From the NCBI RefSeq assembly GCF_008632335.1, contig NZ_VWXX01000039.1:1-37725 (forward strand): a stretch of DNA of 37,725 nt, written 5' to 3'. Positions 7,106 to 14,753 of the stretch are shown here, one piece after another. Numbering within the stretch: the first letter of the stretch is position 1; each line of letters opens with the position of its first letter. Origin of the DNA: Thiohalocapsa marina (GTDB lineage Bacteria > Pseudomonadota > Gammaproteobacteria > Chromatiales > Chromatiaceae). The notes below the pieces were generated by a model. It did not search any database, was not told where the DNA came from, and saw only the letters and a program-made list of their open reading frames with translations. The translations under genes and the position numbers were made by a program.

Positions 7106-8422
7106 ATGTTACGACAAGTTATTGGCTTTAAAGCATTTTATACCGCCGCGCTGGGGCTGGCGATGCTGCTTTCCCTGTCGCCCGCGGCGCAGGCGGAAGC
7201 GTCCGGCGAGTCCATCCACCATGTCTCTTCAGAGGTCTGCGCCAACTGCCATCAGGAGATATTCAAGCAGTGGAAGCAATCGATGCATGCGCAAAGCACG
7301 GCGCTCACCGATCCGATCCACGGCACCTTCTACCGACAGGTGGCCGGCGATCCGACGCAGGAGGGCGTGCTGCACAAGGCCTCGGGAAAATTCCCCATCT
7401 GCCTGCAGTGCCATGCACCCAACGCCGCCAAGGACCAGACCACCAAGCTGGATGCCATGGCCGCCTACAGCGAGGGCGTCAACTGCATCGCCTGCCACAC
7501 GCTGAAACACTACAAGGGCATCCGTACCGAAGACGGCAAGTTCAGGCTGGGCATGAAGGCCTATGAGATCAGCGACCATGTGCAAGGCCCCAGCGGCATC
7601 AACAACGGCCTCGCCGCGCTGGCCGCCGCGGGCGACGACCTGTTCGGCGGCGCCGGCGTCGGCGATATCTCATCCAAGCCGAATCCGCATCTGGGCGAGC
7701 CCATCGAACTGGAGGGGCTGCAGATCCCGGCCCTGCCGATGCAGGGCAATCCGCGCCTGATGAAGACCTCCGACGCCTGCATGGGCTGTCACGACCAGCG
7801 CAACAACCCCCACGGCGTGCCGTTGTGCCAGACCGGCAACGAATACGTCGCCAGCGGCAGTGACGTGAACTGCCTGTCCTGCCACATGCCGGTGACCGAC
7901 GGCGTGGCGGATCACACCATGGGCGGCGGCCACAATCCGGCCGTACTGCGCCGCGCCGTGGTGTTCGACATCGACAGCGTGCGCGATGGCGACATCCTGA
8001 AGACCGCGGTCTACCTCAAAAACCAACAGCCGCACGCGTTGCCCACCGGGGCCCCGTTCCGCAACATCTACGTCAAGCTCACCGCCTACGACAGCACCGG
8101 CAACCCGATCTGGCAGAACGCCGAGGGGCATCCGGCCAAGGAGGATCCGCAGGCCTACATGGCCTATGCCCTGAGCGATGACCAGGGCATGCCGGCGCCG
8201 CCCCCGATGGCCACCAAGCCCGGCGACGACACCCGGCTGAAGCCCCACGAGGAGCGCACGCTGACCTACGAGATCCCGGCGGCCGATGTCGCCCTGGTGC
8301 GCGGCGAGCTGTACTACAACCTGCTGTGGCCCGGACTGGTGAAGAAGTTCTCCCACCTGCCGGACGAACTGAAGCAGCCGGTGCTGATGGCCGAGGCAGA
8401 GGAGACCATCGTCAGCCAGTAA
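7106..8422 (+). CDS. Pentaheme cytochrome c, c554-like family
   Basis: A 438-residue secreted protein with a signal peptide (residues 1-30, AAQA-EA). Five CxxCH sites: C45-H49, C99-H103, C127-H131, C225-H229 and C256-H260. The first three have the spacing of the c554 fold, and extra His residues (H61, H276) could ligate haem iron. Residues from about 283 onward carry no haem and look beta-rich, as in other large multiheme cytochromes. The family carries electrons in the periplasm; some members act on sulfur or nitrogen compounds. Divergence from the HAO/NapC pair suggests a linked role. The start is supported by AAGGAGGAG 5 bp before ATG 7106. No exact substrate can be named. Confidence 0.82.
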   Translation: MLRQVIGFKAFYTAALGLAMLLSLSPAAQAEASGESIHHVSSEVCANCHQEIFKQWKQSMHAQSTALTDPIHGTFYRQVAGDPTQEGVLHKASGKFPICLQCHAPNAAKDQTTKLDAMAAYSEGVNCIACHTLKHYKGIRTEDGKFRLGMKAYEISDHVQGPSGINNGLAALAAAGDDLFGGAGVGDISSKPNPHLGEPIELEGLQIPALPMQGNPRLMKTSDACMGCHDQRNNPHGVPLCQTGNEYVASGSDVNCLSCHMPVTDGVADHTMGGGHNPAVLRRAVVFDIDSVRDGDILKTAVYLKNQQPHALPTGAPFRNIYVKLTAYDSTGNPIWQNAEGHPAKEDPQAYMAYALSDDQGMPAPPPMATKPGDDTRLKPHEERTLTYEIPAADVALVRGELYYNLLWPGLVKKFSHLPDELKQPVLMAEAEETIVSQ

Positions 8423-8441
8423 GGCAGTACGAGGCGGGCCT

Positions 8442-8469
8442 GCAGGCGGCGCAATGCCGCCTTGCCTGC
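8442..8469 (+). terminator. GC-rich hairpin after the pentaheme gene
   Basis: GGCGGC (8445-8450) and GCCGCC (8456-8461) pair around a 5-nt loop, with further pairing GCAGG/CCTGC outside after a small bulge. It lies 20 bp after the pentaheme stop and about 55 bp before the hydrolase start. No T tract follows, so it may only attenuate read-through into the hydrolase genes. Confidence 0.35.
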
Positions 8470-8523
8470 CACGCGCACAAGCCTGAAAATGCCGGGCCAT
8501 CCGCACCAACCCCGGTGGCCCGC

Positions 8524-9486
8524 ATGCCTCAGATCCTCAAGCTCGCGCTGATCCAGCACGCCCTTCGCGCCGACCCGGATTTCGATCCGGGCCGCAACCT
8601 CGACGCCTGCATCGACGCCTGTCGCCGCGCCGCCGCCTCGGGCTGTCGGTTGGTGCTGCTGCAAGAGCTGCACAACGGGCCCTATTTCTGCCAGCAGGAG
8701 ACCGTGGAGCGGTTCGACCTGGCCGAGCCCGTGCCGGGGCCCACCACCCGGCGCCTGGGCGCCGTCGCGGCCGAGCTCGGCATCGTCATCGTCGGCTCGC
8801 TGTTCGAGCGCCGCGGACCCGGCCTGTACCACAACACCGCCGTGGTCCTGGACGCCGACGGCCGCCTGTGCGGCACCTACCGCAAGATGCACATCCCGGA
8901 CGACCCAGGCTTCTACGAGAAATTCTATTTCACCCCCGGCGATCTCGGCTTCGAGCCGGTGGACACCGCCGTCGGGCGGCTCGGCGTGCTGGTGTGCTGG
9001 GATCAGTGGTTTCCGGAGGCCGCCCGCCTCATGGCCCTTGCCGGCGCCGAGCTCCTGCTCTACCCCACCGCCATCGGCTGGGACCCGCAGGACGCTGCCG
9101 ACGAACAACAGCGCCAGCTGGACGCCTGGATGACGGTGCAACGCGGCCATGCCATCGCCAACGGGCTGCCGCTGGCGGCGTGCAACCGCGTGGGCTTCGA
9201 AGCGGCCGCCGCTGGGGCCTCTGAGGGGGCTGCAGCCGCCGGCGCCGAGGCCGCTGCGGCAAGCGACGGCATCCTGTTCTGGGGCAACTCCTTCGTCTGC
9301 GGCCCCCAGGGCGAACTCCTCGCCCACGGGCCATCGGACCAGGAGGCCATGCTGCTGGCGGAGATCGACCTCGGCCGCAGCGAGCAGGTGCGCCGCATCT
9401 GGCCGTTCCTGCGCGACCGGCGCATCGACGCCTACGCCGATCTCTCGCGGCGCTGGCGCGACCGGCAACCGCCCGGTCCGGACTGA
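8524..9486 (+). CDS. Carbon-nitrogen hydrolase, N-carbamoylputrescine amidase-like
   Basis: A 320-residue cytoplasmic nitrilase-superfamily enzyme. The catalytic triad is visible: Glu48 (LLQELHNGPYF), Lys121 (GTYRKMHIPDDPGFYEKFYF) and Cys158 (LVCWDQWFPEAARL). These motifs match AguB, which converts N-carbamoylputrescine to putrescine, CO2 and ammonia. An Ala/Gly/Glu-rich low-complexity insert occupies about residues 226-248, making the protein about 20 residues longer than usual. No agmatine deiminase is adjacent; the neighbours are a cytochrome, a TrpD2-like protein and a Rieske protein, so the physiological substrate may differ. ATG 8524 begins the conserved part; the frame is open further upstream but overlaps the previous gene. 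Confidence 0.8.
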   Translation: MPQILKLALIQHALRADPDFDPGRNLDACIDACRRAAASGCRLVLLQELHNGPYFCQQETVERFDLAEPVPGPTTRRLGAVAAELGIVIVGSLFERRGPGLYHNTAVVLDADGRLCGTYRKMHIPDDPGFYEKFYFTPGDLGFEPVDTAVGRLGVLVCWDQWFPEAARLMALAGAELLLYPTAIGWDPQDAADEQQRQLDAWMTVQRGHAIANGLPLAACNRVGFEAAAAGASEGAAAAGAEAAAASDGILFWGNSFVCGPQGELLAHGPSDQEAMLLAEIDLGRSEQVRRIWPFLRDRRIDAYADLSRRWRDRQPPGPD

Positions 9487-9585
9487 AGGTCCCTCTGGAA
9501 CACCCGGGTTGAAGCAACCGCCGCCGGCCCCGATGTCCGCCGCAGTCGACATGCCCAGTAACCAGCACACGAAGAGCAGCACCCC

Positions 9586-10686
9586 ATGAACGAGACCCAG
9601 CGGACGATGCGCTCCATCATCCAGCGCATCGCGACCGGCCCGACACTGTCCAAGGACATCTCCGTGGAAGAGGCCCGCATCGGCATGCAGGCCATCCTCG
9701 ACGACGCGGTGGACCCGGTCCAGGCCGGCATCTTTCTGATCGCGCTGCGCATGAAACGGGAGACCGACGACGAGATGCGCGGCGTGCTCGACGCCGTGCG
9801 CGACGCCACCGCCCACGTGGTGGCGGATGTCGACGAGGTGGTGGACGTCGGCGACCCCTACGACGGTTACAACCGCTGCCTGCCGGCGTCGCCGTTCCTG
9901 CCGGTGGTGCTGGCGGAATGCGGCGTGCCGGCCATCAGTCAGGGTGCGGAAGCCGTGGGGCCGAAGTACGGCGTCACCCACCGCCATGTGCTGGCCGCCG
10001 CGGGCATCGCGGTCGACCTGTCCCCGAGCGAGGCCGCCGCGCGCCTGTCCGACCCAGCGCTGGGCTGGTCCTACGTCGACCAGCGCGCCTTCGCCCCTAG
10101 GCTGCACGCGCTGGTGCCGCTGCGCAGCACCATCGTCAAGCGCCAGGTGCTGACCACCGTGGAGGTCATGGCCCGGCCGATCCACGGCCGCCGCAAGACC
10201 CACCTGGTCACCGGCTATGTGCACAAGCCCTACCCGCGCATCTACGCCCTGCTGGCGCGTCACGCCGGCTACGAGTCGGCCCTGCTGGTGCGCGGTGTCG
10301 AGGGCGGTGTGGTGCCGTCCCTGCGCCAGCAAGGGGTCTGCTTCAATTACCAGCAGTGTGGCGAGGAACAGGCCTTCGACATCGACCCGACCGCCATCGG
10401 CATCGAGCAGAACGTCCGCTCGGTGCCGCTGCCCGACGACCTGCCCACCGCCAACCGACCCGGCGACGACATCGCCGTGGCCGTGGATGTGCAGGCCACC
10501 GCTGCAGCCGCGGCCCGCGCCGGCATGGCCGCCCTGGAAGGCGACCGCGGACCCACCTATGACAGCCTGGTCTTCTCCGGCGCGCTGGTGCTCTGGCACC
10601 TGGGCCGCGAACGCTCGCTGCCGGCCGCGGCAGACCGCATTCGCGCCGCGCTGGATTCCGGCGCAGCGGCCCGGCGCCTGCGCTGA
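9586..10686 (+). CDS. TrpD2-like / anthranilate phosphoribosyltransferase-family protein
   Basis: A 366-residue protein. Residues about 15-75 (ISVEEARIGMQAILDDAVDP, AGIFLIALRMKRET) match the helical N-terminal domain of nucleoside phosphorylases and anthranilate phosphoribosyltransferases. The rest has the alpha/beta layout (VVLAECGVPAISQGAEAVG; ALLVRGVEGGVVPSL). The glycine-rich GTGGD phosphate loop of true TrpD is not seen at the expected place (VDVGDPYDGYNR instead), so it is more like the TrpD2/YbiB group, whose members are of uncertain function and some bind nucleic acid. It lies 99 bp after the hydrolase gene and 13 bp before the Rieske gene, in one likely operon. It should not be called a tryptophan-pathway enzyme. 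Confidence 0.72.
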   Translation: MNETQRTMRSIIQRIATGPTLSKDISVEEARIGMQAILDDAVDPVQAGIFLIALRMKRETDDEMRGVLDAVRDATAHVVADVDEVVDVGDPYDGYNRCLPASPFLPVVLAECGVPAISQGAEAVGPKYGVTHRHVLAAAGIAVDLSPSEAAARLSDPALGWSYVDQRAFAPRLHALVPLRSTIVKRQVLTTVEVMARPIHGRRKTHLVTGYVHKPYPRIYALLARHAGYESALLVRGVEGGVVPSLRQQGVCFNYQQCGEEQAFDIDPTAIGIEQNVRSVPLPDDLPTANRPGDDIAVAVDVQATAAAAARAGMAALEGDRGPTYDSLVFSGALVLWHLGRERSLPAAADRIRAALDSGAAARRLR

Positions 10687-10699
10687 GGGGGTGTTGCCA

Positions 10700-11041
10700 A
10701 TGGACGCACCCTACGTCGCCGTGGCCGCGGCCGCGGACATCGAGCCCGGCAAGTTCGTCAAGCTCACGCTCGATCTTGACGGCCGCCCCCAGGCCTTCCT
10801 GATCGCCCGCGTCGGCGATGACTACTACGCCGTCGAGGACAACTGCAGCCACGAGGACTACCCCCTGTCCTACGGCTGCCTGGACGGCAACCGGATTAAG
10901 TGCTCCCTGCACGGCAGCCACTTCAGCCTGGAGACCGGCGAGCCCGAAGACGACCCGGCGGACACGCCCATCGCCACCTATCGACTGAAGCTCGCCGACG
11001 GCCAGGTGTGGCTGGACCCCAGCGCACCGAGCAACCGGTAG
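10700..11041 (+). CDS. Rieske [2Fe-2S] ferredoxin
   Basis: A 113-residue soluble protein with a complete Rieske cluster site: C49-x-H51 (DNCSHEDYPLS) and C68-x2-H71 (IKCSLHGSHFSLETGEP). It has no signal peptide or membrane segment, so it should act in the cytoplasm as an electron carrier or as a NirD-like small subunit. The spacing resembles dioxygenase-type ferredoxins. It is the last gene of the hydrolase-TrpD2-Rieske series, 13 bp downstream of the TrpD2-like gene, and converges with a DUF2726 gene. No oxygenase or reductase partner is visible in the window. Confidence 0.85.
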   Translation: MDAPYVAVAAAADIEPGKFVKLTLDLDGRPQAFLIARVGDDYYAVEDNCSHEDYPLSYGCLDGNRIKCSLHGSHFSLETGEPEDDPADTPIATYRLKLADGQVWLDPSAPSNR

Positions 11042-11063
11042 TGCGGATTGGGTAGAAGGCGGA

Positions 11064-11723
11064 TCATTTAACCGCCGTGTCTTGCAGGCTCGCGGACAGC
11101 GCCTCCAGCACCGCCTCCTCGTCCTCCCGCGCCGGCTCGTCCGGCCTGAACGTCAGCATATCGGCGCTGTCGACCACCTCCGCGATGTGCCGGCGCACCG
11201 CCTCCGGATCCCCCTCGCCCTGAGCCGGCAGCGGGATCAGGGGCAGCCCCGCCGCCGCGCAGAGCTCCGACAGGTACGCCAGCGACTGCCGCCGGGCCCG
11301 AGAACCCCTGTCCTCGGCAATCACCAGCGCACACAGCGGATGGGCATCAGCCGCCGCACAGACCAGGAAGTCCAGCACCAGGGGCTGCAACTGCGCCGCA
11401 CCCCGCGCCCGGCGTCGCGCGGACTGCCCCGGCGCCGGCTGCAGCACCGCCGCCGCAGGCACCTGGCACATCACCAGCCGCCCGGCACCGGCCGCCTCCC
11501 GAACGATCGCCAGACAGCGCCGCCGGTCGGCATCCAGAAAGGGCTCACGGCGCGCGAAGGCCACCGGCCGCTCCTGCCGACGCACCGCCGCCAGCAGTTC
11601 CAGCAGCAGCACAAGACCCAGCAGGGCCGAAAACAGGATGATCAGGGAGAGCGCTTCCAAGGACAGCTCCAACGTAGCGTGACAACCCGATGCCTGCAAC
11701 GCCGCAGGCAATGTGTCGATCAC
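11064..11723 (-). CDS. DUF2726-type protein with N-terminal membrane anchor
   Basis: A 219-residue protein. One hydrophobic segment lies at about residues 24-46 (LSLIILFSALLGLVLLLELL). Residues about 55-185 resemble DUF2726, a domain related to PD-(D/E)XK nucleases: REPFLDADRRRCLAIV, a basic Q/R-rich patch, LDFLVCAAADAHPLCALVIAED and LCAAAGLPLIPL. The acidic C-terminal tail is variable. The usual D...ExD core appears as D-F-L-V-C...V-I-A-E-D, so activity is uncertain. The start used is GTG 11723; a TTG further in is possible. It stands alone, converging with the Rieske gene and divergent from the ccm operon. Function is unknown. Confidence 0.65.
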   Translation of the reverse strand: MIDTLPAALQASGCHATLELSLEALSLIILFSALLGLVLLLELLAAVRRQERPVAFARREPFLDADRRRCLAIVREAAGAGRLVMCQVPAAAVLQPAPGQSARRRARGAAQLQPLVLDFLVCAAADAHPLCALVIAEDRGSRARRQSLAYLSELCAAAGLPLIPLPAQGEGDPEAVRRHIAEVVDSADMLTFRPDEPAREDEEAVLEALSASLQDTAVK

Positions 11724-11795
11724 CCGGCAACGGTTTCAAGGCACCCAACGCCCCCATCTTATCCGCCTTGCGGGCGGGCTGCCGAATCCCCCGAG

Positions 11796-11824
11796 TTGTC
11801 GACAACCGACAGACCTTGTATCGT
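11796..11824 (+). promoter_or_regulatory. Candidate sigma70 promoter of the ccm operon
   Basis: TTGTCG (11796-11801) and TATCGT (11819-11824) are separated by 17 bp, about 70 bp before the ccmA ATG. This is the best -35/-10 pair in the gap between the DUF2726 gene and ccmA. Confidence 0.4.
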
Positions 11825-11892
11825 TCGGGTCGCCGTGGGCATGTGACTCACGCGCTACCCCCTTTGCCCCCAGGTTCAGGAATCCAACCCGC

Positions 11893-12569
<677 letters not shown>

Positions 12570-12576
<7 letters not shown>

Positions 12577-13241
12577 AGGTATTTGGCTGCATCCTCGGTC
12601 GCGACATCACCCTGGCGCTGCGACGCCGCACCGATGTGCTGACCACCCTGTTCTTCTTCATCATCGTGGTCAGCCTGTTCCCGCTTGGTGTCGGCAGCGA
12701 GCGCGAGATGCTGCGCGAGCTGGGGCCCGGCGTGGTCTGGGTGGCGGCCCTGCTGGCCTCGATGCTGGCGCTGGAGCGGCTGTTCGCGGCCGATTTCGAT
12801 GACGGCACCCTGGAACAGATGATGCTCACCGGGCAGCCCCTGGCGCTGCTGGTGCTGGCCAAGATCGTCGCCCACTGGCTGCTGACCGGGCTGCCGCTGG
12901 TATTTATCGCGCCGCTGGTAGGCATGCAGTACCATCTCAGCGACGGCGCGATCTGGATCATGATGGCCTCGCTGGCGGTGGGCACGCCGATCCTGAGCCT
13001 GCTCGGCGCCATCGGCGCCGCCCTGACCCTGGGCCTGCGCGGCGGCGGCATCCTGCTGTCGTTGCTGATCCTGCCGCTGTACATCCCGGTGCTGGTCTAC
13101 GGCTCCGGCGCCGTCGCCGTGAGCATGATCGAAATCGCCGACACCCAACCCTATTTCTACCTGTTAGGCGCCTTCCTGTTGCTCGCGCTGCTCTTTGCGC
13201 CGCTGGCATCGGCGGCGGCATTGCGCATCTCTGTCGAGTAA
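12570..13241 (+). CDS. ccmB: Haem exporter membrane protein CcmB
   Basis: A 223-residue protein with six hydrophobic segments and the CcmB pattern GPGVVWVAALLASMLALERL. The segment ADFDDGTLEQMMLTG forms a conserved cytoplasmic loop. It is the permease partner of CcmA. The start is GTG at 12570, overlapping the ccmA stop by 7 bp, which indicates translational coupling. Length and order match the standard ccm operon. Confidence 0.93.
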
Positions 13242-13291
13242 CACCGGGGAGTGACGCCGGCAACCCGCATACGAGGCTGAATCCCTTCGCC

Positions 13292-14050
13292 ATGACGATC
13301 AACTTGTTCAAATATGCCGCTCCCACGGCCTTCTATCCGGCCGCCGGCCGCCTGATCCCCTGGTTCGGCGGCCTGGCCCTGATCCTGATCCTGTTCTCGC
13401 TCTACTGGGGCTTCTTCGAGACCCCCGAGCGGCTGGGCGGCAGCAATCCGCAGAAGGAGTACTACCGCATCATCTTCATCCATGTGCCCGCGGCCTGGAT
13501 GAGCATGTGGCTCTACCTGGTGCTGGCGGCCTGGTCCGCCATCGGCCTGGTGTTCAACACCCGCCTCAGCTTCATGATGGCCAATGCCGTGGCGCCCACC
13601 GGGGCCATCTTCACCTTCATCGCCCTCTGGACCGGCGCCTTCTGGGGCCGCCCGAGCTGGGGTACCTACTGGGACTGGGATCCGCGGCTGACCTCAGAAC
13701 TGATCCTGTTCTTCCTGTACATCGGCTACATCGCACTACACTCGGCCATCGACGACACCCGTCGTGCCGATCGCGCCTCGGCCCTGCTCGCCATCGTCGG
13801 ACTGGTGATGCTGCCCATCATCTTCTGGTCCATCAACTGCCCGGACCCGAACCAGTGCGCCGCGCTGCACCAGCGCTCGTCGCTGTCGAACATCGAGAGC
13901 AACATCCTCACCGCCATGCTGACCATGACCCTGGGCTTCTGGCTCTACTCCTTCGCCACCAGTTTTGCGCGGCTGCGCGGCATCATCCTGCTGCGCGAGT
14001 CCGACAGCGGCTGGGTGCGTAAAATCGTCGAGCGGGAGGCACGAACGTGA
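13292..14050 (+). CDS. ccmC: Haem-handling membrane protein CcmC
   Basis: A 252-residue protein with about six membrane spans. The tryptophan-rich WWD haem-binding motif is visible as WGTYWDWDPRLT (123-134), and His64 (FIHVPAAWM) is the expected axial haem ligand; another His lies in the following periplasmic loop (ALHSAIDD). CcmC loads haem onto CcmE. It starts 50 bp after ccmB and its stop overlaps the ccmD start. Confidence 0.93.
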   Translation: MTINLFKYAAPTAFYPAAGRLIPWFGGLALILILFSLYWGFFETPERLGGSNPQKEYYRIIFIHVPAAWMSMWLYLVLAAWSAIGLVFNTRLSFMMANAVAPTGAIFTFIALWTGAFWGRPSWGTYWDWDPRLTSELILFFLYIGYIALHSAIDDTRRADRASALLAIVGLVMLPIIFWSINCPDPNQCAALHQRSSLSNIESNILTAMLTMTLGFWLYSFATSFARLRGIILLRESDSGWVRKIVEREART

Positions 14051-14274
14051 TGGAATCGGTGATGAATTTCCTGCAACAGGGTGGTTTCGGCTTCTATGTC
14101 TGGGCCTCTTTCGGCGTCACCTTCGCCCTGATGATCGCCGAAGTGGTGCAATTGGGCCGCAACCGTCGAACCATTTTGGCCCGCGTTGGTCGATTATCTC
14201 GTCTGCGCGGTCAGCGCGCCGATGCCGGCAGCCATCGCAGGCATGCATCCGAGTCTTCAGGAGGTCAAGCTTGA
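14050..14274 (+). CDS. ccmD: Small membrane protein CcmD
   Basis: A 74-residue protein with one membrane span. The sequence FLQQGGFGFYVWASFGVTF followed by a basic cytoplasmic tail (RNRRTILARVGRL) is diagnostic for CcmD, which stabilises CcmABC-CcmE and helps release holo-CcmE. The start is ATG 14050, overlapping the ccmC TGA; a GTG three bases earlier is an alternative. The tail is longer than usual because the frame runs until it meets the ccmE start (TTGA overlap). Confidence 0.85.
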   Translation: MESVMNFLQQGGFGFYVWASFGVTFALMIAEVVQLGRNRRTILARVGRLSRLRGQRADAGSHRRHASESSGGQA

Positions 14275-14753
14275 AAGCACGACAGAAACGCCTCGTCTTC
14301 GTCGGTCTCGCCGTCGTCGGCGTCGGTGCCGCGGCCACTCTGGCCCTGAGCGCCCTGCAGAGCAACATCGCCTATTTCTTCAGCCCGACTCAGGTGCTGG
14401 CAAACGAGCACCCCGGCGACGCCGTGTTCCGCGTCGGCGGCCTGGTGGTGGACGACACCCTGAAGCGCCAGCAGGACGGGCTGACGGTGCGATTCGACGT
14501 CACCGACAACGCCGCCACCGTGCCGGTGAGCTACACCGGCATCCTGCCGGACCTGTTCGGCGAGGGACAGGGTGTGGTGGCCAAGGGCCGCATCGGCAAC
14601 GACGGCGTCTTCTACGCCGAAGAGGTATTGGCCAAGCATGACGAGTCCTACATGCCGCCGGAGGTGGCCGACACCCTGCAGACCGCCCATGTCGATGGCG
14701 TCATCGATGCCACCACCCGCAGCCTGAGCCAGACCGAGGGCGCTGGTCGATGA
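14271..14753 (+). CDS. ccmE: Haem chaperone CcmE
   Basis: A 160-residue periplasmic haem chaperone anchored by one N-terminal segment (KRLVFVGLAVVGVGAAATLAL). The covalent haem-binding His123 and Tyr127 lie in LAKHDESYMPPE. An OB-fold core precedes them. I choose TTG 14271 as start: AGGAGG lies 6 bp upstream, the residues KARQKRL that follow match the family, and the TTG overlaps the ccmD stop. The protein is of normal length. CcmE accepts haem from CcmC and delivers it to CcmF. Confidence 0.92.
   Translation: MKARQKRLVFVGLAVVGVGAAATLALSALQSNIAYFFSPTQVLANEHPGDAVFRVGGLVVDDTLKRQQDGLTVRFDVTDNAATVPVSYTGILPDLFGEGQGVVAKGRIGNDGVFYAEEVLAKHDESYMPPEVADTLQTAHVDGVIDATTRSLSQTEGAGR

Noticed and set aside
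8314-10599. Very long minus-strand open frame opposite the hydrolase and TrpD2-like genes
   Set aside because: It lies antisense to well-supported genes, has a His/Gly/Arg-rich shadow composition and no recognisable domain. High GC produces such frames.
9586-10686. TrpD of tryptophan synthesis or thymidine phosphorylase
   Set aside because: The GTGGD phosphate loop is not seen and no trp or nucleoside genes are adjacent; the TrpD2-like call is safer.
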